Below, in pieces: positions 35,104-43,689 of a stretch of 64,000 bases of DNA (its first letter is position 1; the number at the start of each line of letters is the position of its first letter). Under the pieces are notes generated by a model that was not told the origin of the DNA, made no database searches, and was given only the letters and a program-made list of their open reading frames with translations. The position numbers and the translations under genes were made by a program. The DNA is from Elioraea thermophila (ex Habib et al. 2022) (GTDB lineage Bacteria; Pseudomonadota; Alphaproteobacteria; Acetobacterales; Acetobacteraceae): the NCBI RefSeq assembly GCF_003336755.1, contig NZ_KZ851831.1:1-64000 (forward strand), in the 5' to 3' direction.

Positions 35104-35751
35104 TCAGCCCTCTTCGGAGAGCCGCGCCGCCGTACCGCGCATGCCGATCATGGCGAGGAACTCTCGCCGCGTCGCGGCGTCGTCGCGGAAGGCGCCCAGC
35201 ATGCGCGAGGTCACCATGGAGACGCCCGGCTTGTGGATGCCGCGCGTCGTCATGCACTGGTGCGCGGCCTCGATCACCACCGCCACCCCCTTCGGCTGCA
35301 GCACGTCGTTGATCGTGTTGGCGATCTGCGCGGTCAGCTTCTCCTGGATCTGCAGCCGCTTGGCATAGGCCTCGACGACGCGGGCGAGCTTGGAGATGCC
35401 GACCACACGCTTGTGCGGCAGGTAGGCGACGTGAGCCCGCCCGATGATCGGCACCATGTGGTGCTCGCAGTGGCTCTCGAGGCGGATGTCGCGCAACAGG
35501 ACCATCTCGTCGTAGCCGTCGGTCTCCTCGAAGGTGCGGGCGAGGAGCTCGACCGGGTCGATCTCGTAGCCGGAGAAGAATTCCTCGTAGGCGCGCACGA
35601 CGCGGGCAGGGGTGTCCACCAGCCCTTCGCGATCCGGGTCGTCGCCGGCCCACAGCAGCAGCGTGCGCACGGCGGCCTCCGCCTCCTCCCGGGTCGGGCG
35701 GCGGCGGCTGAGCGGGGCCTCGGCGAGCGGAGCAGGGGTCTTCACATTCAT
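35104..35751 (-). CDS. folE: GTP cyclohydrolase I
   Basis: Converts GTP to 7,8-dihydroneopterin triphosphate, the first step of tetrahydrofolate (and pterin) synthesis. The 215 residues include zinc ligands and active-site residues in [20 protein letters not shown] and [35 protein letters not shown] and [20 protein letters not shown] are typical. This is a type I (FolE) enzyme and no FolE2 is seen. It is a single minus-strand gene. A 13-bp palindrome (35858-35870) lies about 107 bp upstream. Confidence 0.97.
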   Translation of the reverse strand: MNVKTPAPLAEAPLSRRRPTREEAEAAVRTLLLWAGDDPDREGLVDTPARVVRAYEEFFSGYEIDPVELLARTFEETDGYDEMVLLRDIRLESHCEHHMVPIIGRAHVAYLPHKRVVGISKLARVVEAYAKRLQIQEKLTAQIANTINDVLQPKGVAVVIEAAHQCMTTRGIHKPGVSMVTSRMLGAFRDDAATRREFLAMIGMRGTAARLSEEG

Positions 35752-35857
35752 GACCTATACCTCACGGCACTGGGTTGGCGGGATGTCCGTTCTTGTCGTT
35801 CTGAAGCCCGGTGCCCCGAACGTGGGCCCGAACCAGCACCCGTGACTCTGGGTTTCC

Positions 35858-35870
35858 GACCTCGGAGGTC
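35858..35870. repeat. Palindrome upstream of folE
   Basis: Perfect dyad GACCTC-G-GAGGTC in the 146-bp gap between folE and the upstream lipoprotein gene on the same strand. It could be an operator; no matching regulator is recognised. Confidence 0.35.
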
Positions 35871-35897
35871 AACCAAGCGCTCGCGCGGGCGTGAGGG

Positions 35898-36995
35898 TCA
35901 GGCCCCCGCGCAGGGGTCACGCCCGTCCCGCGCCGCCAGCAGGTCTTCCGCCGCCCGCAGCAGCGCGAGCCGCCCGCCCAAAGGGAGACCCGAAGGCTCG
36001 ATGTGATCGAGCCCCGGGATGAGGTGCAGGCGCGCGCGCGGCAGGCGTTCGGCGAGGCGTCGGCTCTCCGTCCACGGGATCACGGGATCGTCCTCGCCGT
36101 GGATCAGGATCGCGCAGGCGGCAAGCTGCTCGAGCGCGGCGCGGGCGAGCGAGAGGGCTTCGAGTTCGGCGCGGATCGGCCTGGGCAGGGCGGCGAGGCG
36201 GGCCGGGATTGCCTCCCGGTCGCGTTCCTCGGCAAGCGCGAGCACGGCCGCTGCCGCTGGACCCGGCGGCGGGCCCGGCAGGGCAAGGCCGCGCAGACGG
36301 GAATCCGCCGCCGCGCGCAGCCAGTACGCCTCGCGCGGATCGGGCAGGTTGGTGGCGTTGGCCAGCACGAACAGCCACAGCGCTTCGGGCCGCGGCCGAC
36401 CGAAGCGCCAGACGTCCCCATCGCGGTAGGCACCGGTGGCGAGGAAGGTGAGGAAGGCCTCCGTGTCGTGATAGGCGCCGAGGGTGGCGATGAAATCGAG
36501 CCGGCCGCCGACCTCGGGGCGGAGTGCGGCGAGGAAGGCCGGCCCTGCCGCATAGGAGATGGCGGCGAGCCCCGCGGGCCCGGGACCGTCCGGCAGGGCG
36601 AGGATGGCGGCGGCGATCGCCTCGGCGTCGGAGGCGGAGACCGCGAGACGGCGCGCCGCCGGCAGATCGGGCACGAGGACGAGGAACCCCACGCGGGCGA
36701 GGCTCTGCGCCAGCGGCACCAGCCGGGCATCGCGTCGTCCGGCCTCGGAGAGGCCCGGCACGAGGACGAGACGCGCGTGCGCCTTCGCTCCAGGTCCGGG
36801 CCGCCAGAGATCCGCCGCCGTCCCCGGCACCGGCCACGGCTCCAGCACGGGTGCCGGGGTTTCGCGCTTGAGGGCGGAGGGCGCAGGCCCCGCCTCGATG
36901 TCGGACAAGAGCCGCGCCGCCTCGCCGCAGCCGCCAAGCGCAAGCGCGAGGCTCAGCGCGCAAACACGACGACGGATTCGAGATGCGGTGCCCAC
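35898..36995 (-). CDS. Lipoprotein with alpha/beta-hydrolase fold
   Basis: 365-residue predicted lipoprotein. After a basic N-terminus the signal ends in LSLALALGGCGEAARL, with a good lipobox Cys. The body looks like an alpha/beta hydrolase: ARLVLVPGLSEAGRRDARLV, LAAISYAAGPAFLAALRP at the nucleophile elbow (Ser, but an unusual A-x-S-x-A context), AILIHGEDDPVIPWTESRRL (acid) and HLIPGLDHIEPSG (His). A lipase or esterase role at the membrane is plausible, but the altered elbow makes activity uncertain. The start is GTG at 36995, overlapping the end of the RNA methyltransferase gene by 43 bp, so the two are coupled. Confidence 0.75.
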   Translation of the reverse strand: MGTASRIRRRVCALSLALALGGCGEAARLLSDIEAGPAPSALKRETPAPVLEPWPVPGTAADLWRPGPGAKAHARLVLVPGLSEAGRRDARLVPLAQSLARVGFLVLVPDLPAARRLAVSASDAEAIAAAILALPDGPGPAGLAAISYAAGPAFLAALRPEVGGRLDFIATLGAYHDTEAFLTFLATGAYRDGDVWRFGRPRPEALWLFVLANATNLPDPREAYWLRAAADSRLRGLALPGPPPGPAAAAVLALAEERDREAIPARLAALPRPIRAELEALSLARAALEQLAACAILIHGEDDPVIPWTESRRLAERLPRARLHLIPGLDHIEPSGLPLGGRLALLRAAEDLLAARDGRDPCAGA

Positions 36996-38197
36996 AGGAA
37001 CTGGTCGATGGGAACGGCACGGATGGCGCGCCAGCCGCCGGCGGCGAGGATCCGCCCGTCGCGCGCGAGCGCGGCGGGGTTGCAGGAGACATAGACGACC
37101 CGGCGGAGGGAGGGCGGCGCGGCGGCGAGCGCCTGAGCCTGCACCTTCGCCCCTTCGCGCGGCGGATCGAGCACCACGGCATCGAAGCGTGTGAGCTCGT
37201 CGCCGGTGAGGGGACGGAGCGAGAGATCGCGCGTCTCGACTGCGACGCGCGGGGCAAGCCAGGCCCGCCGCGCGGCGGTCGAGAGGGCGGACGTGGCCGG
37301 CCCGTCCCCGTCGATGGCCACGACGCGAAACCGCGCGGCGAGCGGAAAGGTGATGGTACCGATGCCGGCATGGAGGTCGGCGACCCGCGCCCGCTCGGGC
37401 AGGTCGGCGAGTTCGGCCAGCACCGCGCTGACGATCGCCCGTTCGCCCTCCACCGTCGCCTGCAGGAAGGCTCCGGGCGGGGGCTCGACCGCAACGCCGT
37501 CGAAGGTCAGGCGCGGCGGGCGGCGAACCACGAGGGGAACAGGACCGTCGCCGAGGTCGACCGACAGGCGGGCGAGGTCGGCGGCGCCGGCGAAGCGGGC
37601 GAGGGTCTCGCGCGCCACCCGGTCCGGGTCCCGCCCGAGGCGGAGCACGACATCAAGCCCCGTCTCGGCCAGGTTGGCCTGCGCTTCCGCCCGGGGGCGG
37701 AGCAAGCCGAGGTCGAGCGCGCGCAACGCCTCGGCGAGGGCGAGCAGGGGGGGCGCGAGGACGAGGCAGCCCGGCACGTCCACCACCGCCGCGCTGGCGC
37801 GGGCATGGAAGCCGGCCACACCGGGGCGCAGAGCAAACTCCGCCCGTCGCCGCGTGCCGGGCTCGGCGGGAACGAGCGGGGAGACGGCGGCCTCGGGGAA
37901 CCCCGCCCGCTGCAAGGCAGCGACCAGAAGCCCGCGCTTCCACTCCGCGTAGGCGGCCGGCGCGAGGTGCTGCAGCGCGCAGCCGCCACAGACGCCGAAA
38001 TGCGGGCAGGGCGCGCGGACGCGATCCGGCGACGGACCCGGGATGTCGATCAGCCGCCCGGCCAGCCCCTCGCCGCGCCGGCCCCCGACCGCCACCGCGA
38101 CGCGCTCGCCCGGCAAGGCGCCCGGGACGTAGAGGACTCGCCCGTCCGGAAGACGCGCGACCCCGTCGCCGGCTGCGCCGAGGCGCTCGATCGTCAC
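36953..38197 (-). CDS. RlmD/TrmA-type RNA uracil-5-methyltransferase
   Basis: 414-residue SAM-dependent methyltransferase that forms 5-methyluridine in rRNA or tRNA. Order: a TRAM-like RNA-binding domain (IERLGAAGDGVARLPDGRVL), a 4Fe-4S site with visible Cys in APCPHFGVCGGCALQHLAP, then the catalytic domain with VADLHAGIGTITFPLAARF (SAM), AVVLDPPREGAKVQA and VYVSCNPAALARDG (catalytic Cys). The start is set at GTG 38197; the frame extends upstream but would cross the divergent gene at 38239. Whether it acts like RlmD, RlmC or TrmA is not settled by sequence. Confidence 0.88.
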   Translation of the reverse strand: MTIERLGAAGDGVARLPDGRVLYVPGALPGERVAVAVGGRRGEGLAGRLIDIPGPSPDRVRAPCPHFGVCGGCALQHLAPAAYAEWKRGLLVAALQRAGFPEAAVSPLVPAEPGTRRRAEFALRPGVAGFHARASAAVVDVPGCLVLAPPLLALAEALRALDLGLLRPRAEAQANLAETGLDVVLRLGRDPDRVARETLARFAGAADLARLSVDLGDGPVPLVVRRPPRLTFDGVAVEPPPGAFLQATVEGERAIVSAVLAELADLPERARVADLHAGIGTITFPLAARFRVVAIDGDGPATSALSTAARRAWLAPRVAVETRDLSLRPLTGDELTRFDAVVLDPPREGAKVQAQALAAAPPSLRRVVYVSCNPAALARDGRILAAGGWRAIRAVPIDQFLWAPHLESVVVFAR

Positions 38198-38238
38198 CGC
38201 GATGGACAGCGGGACGGACGCGTGCGAAGCGGGCGCGC

Positions 38239-39126
38239 GTGATTTCCGATCGCCTGAAGGCTGCCGTCCCCTGGTGGGGAAAGATCGCGGCGAAGCTGGT
38301 GCTGTCACGGCTGCCGGTCGGCTACGGAACTTGGGCGCGCGCCAACCTGTTCCGCCACGGCACCATGGACCGCCCGGACCGTGCGCTGGCGACCTTCGCC
38401 GGCATCCATGCGGTCGCCGCGGCGCACGCGCCACTTCCCTCTGGCTTCACCGTGCTCGAACTCGGGCCCGGCGATTCCTTGCTCGCCGCCGTCGCCGCCT
38501 GGGGCTTCGGGGCGGGACGTATCCTCGCCTGCGACGTCGGGCCGTTCGCCACCACCACGCTCGAGGGGCTGAAAGGGCTCGACGGCTTGCTGCGCGCGCG
38601 GGGCCTGCGCCCGCTGCCGCTCGCGCAGGCGTCGACGGCGGAAGAGGCGCTGGCGGCGATGAACGTACGCTACTTGACGCGGGGGGTCGAAGATCTTCGC
38701 GCCCTGCCCGCGGCGAGTGTGGATCTCGTCTGGTCGAATGCGGTGCTCGAGCACGTGCGGCTGGCCGACCTTCCTGCCACCCTCGCCGAACTCGCCCGGC
38801 TGCTCAACCCCGATGGCGTGATGGTGCACGGCGTTGATTTCTCCGACCACCTGGGCGGGGCGCTGAACAACCTCCGCTTCTCCCCGCGCTTGTGGGAGGC
38901 GGATTGGTTCGCGGCCCGTTCGGGCTTCTACACCAACCGCATCGCCCCCTCGGAGCTGCTCGCGCTGTTCGCCGAGGCCGGGCTGGCGACGGAGGTGATC
39001 CATCGCGAGACCTGGGCCGCGATCCCGACCCCGCGGCGGGCGCTGCACGCAACGTTCCGCGCGCGCAGCGAGGAGGATTTGCTCACCCGCGGCCTCATCC
39101 TCGCCGCCCGCCACGCGACGGCCTGA
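38239..39126 (+). CDS. SAM-dependent methyltransferase, unknown substrate
   Basis: 295-residue Methyltransf_11-like protein. The SAM loop is [20 protein letters not shown], and [20 protein letters not shown] carries the usual post-motif with HV. A further stretch reads [20 protein letters not shown]. The N-terminus ([20 protein letters not shown]) and the C-terminal half with [20 protein letters not shown] resemble methyltransferases of sugar or cell-envelope clusters, but there is no such cluster here. GTG start at 38239, divergent from the RlmD-type gene. Confidence 0.82.
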   Translation: MISDRLKAAVPWWGKIAAKLVLSRLPVGYGTWARANLFRHGTMDRPDRALATFAGIHAVAAAHAPLPSGFTVLELGPGDSLLAAVAAWGFGAGRILACDVGPFATTTLEGLKGLDGLLRARGLRPLPLAQASTAEEALAAMNVRYLTRGVEDLRALPAASVDLVWSNAVLEHVRLADLPATLAELARLLNPDGVMVHGVDFSDHLGGALNNLRFSPRLWEADWFAARSGFYTNRIAPSELLALFAEAGLATEVIHRETWAAIPTPRRALHATFRARSEEDLLTRGLILAARHATA

Positions 39127-39144
39127 CCGCCTCTCCGCCCGCCG

Positions 39145-40350
39145 TCAGCCGTTGCCGAACGCCGACAACCCCGTCTGCGCCCGCCCGAGGATGAGGGCGT
39201 GGATGTCGTGCGTGCCCTCGTAGGTGTTCACCGTCTCCAGGTTCAGCAGGTGGCGGATGACGTGATACTCGTCGACGATGCCGTTGCCGCCGTGCATGTC
39301 GCGCGAGGCCCGCGCGATCTCCAGCGCCTTGCCGCAGTTGTTACGCTTGAGCAGCGAAATCATCTCCGGCGCGGCGCGCCCCTCGTCCATCAGCCGCCCG
39401 AGCCTGAGACACCCCTGCAGCCCGAGCGCGATCTCGGTCTGCATGTCGGCGAGCTTCTTCTGGATCAACTGCGTGGCGGCGAGCGGACGGCCGAACATCT
39501 GCCGCTCGAGCGTGTAGCTGCGCGCCGCGTGCCAGCAGAACTCGGCCGCCCCCATCACGCCCCAGGCGATGCCGTAGCGCGCCTTGTTCAGGCAGGAGAA
39601 CGGCCCCTTCAGCCCGACCACGCCGGGCAGCAGCGCATCCTCCCCCACCTCGACGTCCTCCAGCATGATCATGCCGGTCGAGGAGGCGCGCAGGCTGAAC
39701 TTGCCCTCGATCTTCGGCGCGGAGAGGCCCTTCGTGCCCTTCGGGATCAGGAACCCGCGCACCTTCCCTTCCTCGTCCTTCGCCCAGACGAGGAAGAGGT
39801 CGGCGATCGGGGAGTTGCTGATCCAGGTCTTCGACCCCGACAGCACCCAACCGCCGGGAACCTTGCGCGCGCGGGTGCGCATCGCACCGGGGTCGGAACC
39901 GGCGTCGGGTTCGGTCAGCCCGAAGCAGCCGACGATCTCCCCCGTGCGCAGCCCGGGCAGCCAGCGGTCCTTCTGCTCCTCCGACCCGAAGGCCCAGATC
40001 GGGTACATCACGAGCGAGGACTGCACCGAGAACGCCGAACGGTAACCGGAATCAACCCGCTCGATCTCGCGCGCGATCAGCCCGTAGGCGACGTGGGAGA
40101 TGCCGGCGCAGCCGTGCGAATCCAGGGTGGCGCCGAGGAAGCCGAGTTCGCCGTACTCCGTCATGATCTCGCGATCGAACCGCTCCTCGCGGAAGGCGGA
40201 GAGCACGCGCGGCATCAGGCGCGACTGGGCGTAGTCGCGCGCGGTGTCGCGGATCATCCGCTCCTCCTCGGTGAGCTGGTCCTCGAGCAGGAGCGGGTCC
40301 TCCCAGAGGAACTTGGGCGCCGTCCTGGCGGGGGGGCTGATCACGTTCAT
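39145..40350 (-). CDS. gcdH: Glutaryl-CoA dehydrogenase
   Basis: 401-residue acyl-CoA dehydrogenase that oxidises and decarboxylates glutaryl-CoA to crotonyl-CoA in lysine/tryptophan or glutarate breakdown, passing electrons to ETF. Diagnostic segments are [38 protein letters not shown] and [20 protein letters not shown], with the catalytic Glu in [24 protein letters not shown] is typical of GcdH. It is a single gene with no other pathway gene next to it. Crotonyl-CoA could feed the PHA precursor pool, but that is inference. Confidence 0.94.
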   Translation of the reverse strand: MNVISPPARTAPKFLWEDPLLLEDQLTEEERMIRDTARDYAQSRLMPRVLSAFREERFDREIMTEYGELGFLGATLDSHGCAGISHVAYGLIAREIERVDSGYRSAFSVQSSLVMYPIWAFGSEEQKDRWLPGLRTGEIVGCFGLTEPDAGSDPGAMRTRARKVPGGWVLSGSKTWISNSPIADLFLVWAKDEEGKVRGFLIPKGTKGLSAPKIEGKFSLRASSTGMIMLEDVEVGEDALLPGVVGLKGPFSCLNKARYGIAWGVMGAAEFCWHAARSYTLERQMFGRPLAATQLIQKKLADMQTEIALGLQGCLRLGRLMDEGRAAPEMISLLKRNNCGKALEIARASRDMHGGNGIVDEYHVIRHLLNLETVNTYEGTHDIHALILGRAQTGLSAFGNG

Positions 40351-40456
40351 CGCGCGTCTCTCCCTGTCCTCGGCGGACTATAGAGCGTCGGGGCGCGAGG
40401 CAAAGGGGAACGGGGACGCGACGGGGGGAGCCCCGCGCGCTATACCGCCGAGGCCG

Positions 40457-42796
40457 ATGCCGCCCGACGCCCCCGCCCCCGCTCCGCCCGCCGCCTCCGT
40501 CTGGGACGAGATGGTGGACGGCCAGGGCAGGGTGCGGCCCGCCTGGCGTGGCGTCGCGGCGCTGCTCGCCTCCCTCCCTGAGGGGGGGCTCGCCACCCGC
40601 GCCCTCCGCCTGGAGCGGGCGCTGGCCGAGGACGGAGTCGCGGCCCTGCTGCCGTCGGAGCGGGCGAGCGGTCGGGTCGAGCCGCCCTGGCGCTGCGACC
40701 CGGTGCCGCTCGTTCTCGGCGCGACAGAGTTCGCCCGCCTCGCCGAAGGCCTCGCGCAGCGCGCCCGGCTGCTCGCCGAGGTGCTGGAAGACCTCTACGG
40801 GCCGCAGCGGCTGCTCGCCGAGGGGCTGATCGCGCCGGCACCCATCTTCGCCGACCTCGCCTTCCTGCGCCCCTGTCGCGCTCCGCCGCTGCCCGGCCCG
40901 CGTCTTGCCATGCTCGCCTGCGACCTCGTGCGCGGCGCCGACGGGGTCTGGCGCGTGGTCGCCGACCGGCCGGGCGTGCCGGCGGGAGCGGGGCTCGCCC
41001 GCGAGAACCGTCGCCTGCTCGCCTCCCTCGCCCCGGAAGCCTTCCGCTTCGCCCGTGTGCGCGAACTCCGCCCCTTCTTCGAGGCCTGGGCGGATTCGCT
41101 GCAGCGTGCCGCGGCGGAGGCGAACCCGCGCATCGCGCTCCTCACCGCCGGCACCGCGCACGAGGCCTGGTTCGAGCACGTGCTGCTGGCGCGCGACCTC
41201 GGCTGCGTGCTGGTGGAGGGAGCCGACCTCACCGCCCGCGACGGGCGGGTGTTCCTCAAGACGCTCAAGGGCCTGATGCCGATCGACGTCATCCTGCGCG
41301 GCATCGAAGGCAGGCTCGTCGATCCGCTCGAACTTGCGCCCGATTCGCTGCTCGGCGTGGCGGGTCTGCTCGATGCGGCGCGGACGGGCGGCGTGCGCAT
41401 CGTCAACGATCCGGGCAGCGATGTCGCCGCCTCGCCCGCGATCGCCGCCGCCCTGCCGAGGCTCGCCGAACACCTGTTCGGCGAAGCCTTGGCCCTGCCC
41501 GCGCTTCGCCCCGGCGAAGCGATCACGCCCTCGGTGGCGCCGACCTTCGAGGCTGCGGGCCTCGTGCCGCGGCCGCTTGCGCTGCGGCTGTTCGCCATCC
41601 GCGAGCCCGGCGGGACCTGGCGGGTGATGCCGGGCGGCCTCGCCCGCGTGCTCGAGCCGAGTGCCGACCCGGCGCGCGGTCTGCCCGAACGGGGAGTGGC
41701 GAAGGACGTCTGGGTCCTGGCCGAAGAGGAGAGCGACCTGATCGGCCCCCCCGCCCTCGCCGCGCCGCCGCTCGCCATCCGCCGCGCCTCGGCCGAACTC
41801 CCCTCGCGCGTGGCCGACGACCTCTACTGGCTCGGCCGCTACGTCGAGCGACTGGAGAACGCGGCACGCCTGATCCGCGCCGTGCTGGTTCGGCTCGGCC
41901 GGGGCTCGCTGCTGCCGCGCGATCTCGCCGAACTGCGCGCGCTCGCGGCCTGTCTCGCCGAGGCCGGGCTGATCGGCGCCGAGGTGGCGGCCGCCCCGCC
42001 CGACGGGGCGCTCTTGCCGCGCGCCCTCCTCTCCGCCTGCCGGCCGCACCACAGTCTGCCCGACCTGTTCGAGCGCATCGGCCGCCTCGCCCGCGCGGTG
42101 CGCGATCGTTTCACCGCCGACATGTGGGCGACGCTGGCCCATCTCTCGGCGGAGGCCCGCGGCGCGCTCGAGAGGGTCGAGCGCGATCTCGAACTGCTCG
42201 CCGAAGCGACCGCCGCCTGCCTGCGCTTCTCGGCCGGGATGGCGGGCATTGCGGCGGAGAACATGGTCCGCGGCGGCGGCTGGATGTTCCTCGACCTCGG
42301 CCGGCGGATCGAGCGCGCGGCGAACACGGCGCGCGACCTCGCCCGCGTGCTCGACCTGCCCCCCGCACGGATCGAGTCCGGGCTCGCCCTCGCCCTTGAG
42401 CTCTGCGACTCGCTGATCACCTATCGCTCGCGCTACCTCGCCGCCGTCCAGCCCGCCCCGGTGCTCGATCTCGTGCTGGCGGATCCCACCAACCCGCGCG
42501 CGATCGCCTTCCAGTTCGCCCAGATCGTGGAGCGGCTCTCCGAAGTGCAGGGCCTGCCGGAGGGGGATCTCGCCCAAGCCGCGCGCGGGCTACGGGCCGA
42601 GGTCGAGGCGATGGTGGAACGGGTCGCGGCTTCGGCGGAACCGGCCGTCGAAGCGGTTTTCCTGCCCGAACCGCTGCGCGCCGTGGCGGAACGGACGGCG
42701 GCGCTGTCGGAGGCGATCGCGCGGCGCTACTTCAGCCATGTGCCCGCCTCGCACGCTGTCGGTTTCGGTGCCGAAAGCGCGGAGCCGATGGGGTGA
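40457..42796 (+). CDS. Circularly permuted ATP-grasp fused to alpha-E domain
   Basis: 779-residue two-domain protein. The N-terminal part (about 1-460) is a circularly permuted ATP-grasp (DUF404/DUF407 group), with LEDLYGPQRLLAEGLIAPAP and DLGCVLVEGADLTARDGRVF. The C-terminal part (about 470-770) is the all-helical alpha-E domain (DUF403), with VADDLYWLGRYVERLENAAR and FLDLGRRIERAANTARDLAR. These two domains are usually separate neighbouring genes; here they are fused. With the next gene's transglutaminase they form a known conserved neighbourhood predicted to make or attach a peptide-like tag, though no reaction is proven. The end overlaps the transglutaminase start (GTGA). Confidence 0.88.
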   Translation: MPPDAPAPAPPAASVWDEMVDGQGRVRPAWRGVAALLASLPEGGLATRALRLERALAEDGVAALLPSERASGRVEPPWRCDPVPLVLGATEFARLAEGLAQRARLLAEVLEDLYGPQRLLAEGLIAPAPIFADLAFLRPCRAPPLPGPRLAMLACDLVRGADGVWRVVADRPGVPAGAGLARENRRLLASLAPEAFRFARVRELRPFFEAWADSLQRAAAEANPRIALLTAGTAHEAWFEHVLLARDLGCVLVEGADLTARDGRVFLKTLKGLMPIDVILRGIEGRLVDPLELAPDSLLGVAGLLDAARTGGVRIVNDPGSDVAASPAIAAALPRLAEHLFGEALALPALRPGEAITPSVAPTFEAAGLVPRPLALRLFAIREPGGTWRVMPGGLARVLEPSADPARGLPERGVAKDVWVLAEEESDLIGPPALAAPPLAIRRASAELPSRVADDLYWLGRYVERLENAARLIRAVLVRLGRGSLLPRDLAELRALAACLAEAGLIGAEVAAAPPDGALLPRALLSACRPHHSLPDLFERIGRLARAVRDRFTADMWATLAHLSAEARGALERVERDLELLAEATAACLRFSAGMAGIAAENMVRGGGWMFLDLGRRIERAANTARDLARVLDLPPARIESGLALALELCDSLITYRSRYLAAVQPAPVLDLVLADPTNPRAIAFQFAQIVERLSEVQGLPEGDLAQAARGLRAEVEAMVERVAASAEPAVEAVFLPEPLRAVAERTAALSEAIARRYFSHVPASHAVGFGAESAEPMG

Positions 42797-43671
42797 GGTA
42801 CCGCGTCGTCCACCGCACGGCCTACGCCTACGGCGAGGCGGTCGACCTCGCCGCCCATCTCCTCCACCTCACCCCGCGCCCGTTGCCGGGGCAAAGAGTG
42901 CTCGCCGCGACGATCAGGAGCGAGCCCGCGCCGGCCCGCACCGTCACGGCAGAGGATCATTTCGGCAACGTCGCCACCTGGCTGTTCCACACCGAACCGC
43001 ACGCCGAGTTCGTGGTGACGCTGGAAGCCGAGGTGGAGGTCGCCTTCCCGCCTCCACCCGAACCGGGTGCGACCCCGCCCTGGGAAGTGGTGCGCGACCT
43101 CGCCGCCTCGGGCGGGCCGAGGGCCTGGGCGGCGGCGGAATTCGCCGTCTCCTCGCCGATGGCCCCGCGCGACGGCCAGGCCGGCCGCTACGTCCTCGAA
43201 TCGTTCCCGCCGGGTCGCCCGATCCTCGAAGGGCTCATCGAACTCACCGGACGAATCAAGCGCGACTTCGCCTTCCGCCCCGGGGCGACCACGCTCGCCA
43301 CACCGATCGCCCAGGTGATGCAGAGCCGGGCGGGTGTGTGCCAGGACTTCGCGCACCTGATGATCGGCGGGCTGCGGGCCTTGGGCATTCCGGCCCGCTA
43401 CGTCTCGGGCTACATCCGAACCCGCCCCAAGCCCGGGGCAGAACGGCGGCGCGGGGCGGACCAGAGCCACGCTTGGGTCGGCGCCTGGCTCGGGCCCGAC
43501 CATGGCTGGGTCGATCTCGACCCCACCAACGACCTCGTCGTGCACGATGAGCACGTGGTGCTCGGCTGGGGGCGGGACTACGCGGACGTCTCGCCGGTGC
43601 GGGGGATCATCCTCGGCGGCGGGCGGCACAGCCTCTCGGTCAGCGTCGATCTCGACCCGCTTGCGGAATGA
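42793..43671 (+). CDS. Transglutaminase-like domain protein
   Basis: 292-residue protein with an N-terminal beta domain (VVHRTAYAYGEAVDLAAHLL) and a papain-like transglutaminase core. The triad is visible as the Cys in AGVCQDFAHLMIGGLRALG, the His in DQSHAWVGAWLG and the Asp in GWVDLDPTNDL. Bacterial members of this type may act as peptidases or amide-forming enzymes. The GTG start at 42793 sits in the stop of the ATP-grasp/alpha-E gene, so the two act in one pathway. The usual proteasome-like protease partner is not present nearby. Confidence 0.9.
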   Translation: MRYRVVHRTAYAYGEAVDLAAHLLHLTPRPLPGQRVLAATIRSEPAPARTVTAEDHFGNVATWLFHTEPHAEFVVTLEAEVEVAFPPPPEPGATPPWEVVRDLAASGGPRAWAAAEFAVSSPMAPRDGQAGRYVLESFPPGRPILEGLIELTGRIKRDFAFRPGATTLATPIAQVMQSRAGVCQDFAHLMIGGLRALGIPARYVSGYIRTRPKPGAERRRGADQSHAWVGAWLGPDHGWVDLDPTNDLVVHDEHVVLGWGRDYADVSPVRGIILGGGRHSLSVSVDLDPLAE

Positions 43672-43689
43672 TCCGCCGCCGCGGCGCGC

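Noticed and set aside
38197-38434. N-terminal extension of the RlmD-type methyltransferase by about 79 residues
   Set aside because: The added sequence is Arg/Pro-rich, unlike any TRAM protein start, and would overlap the divergent methyltransferase gene beginning at 38239.
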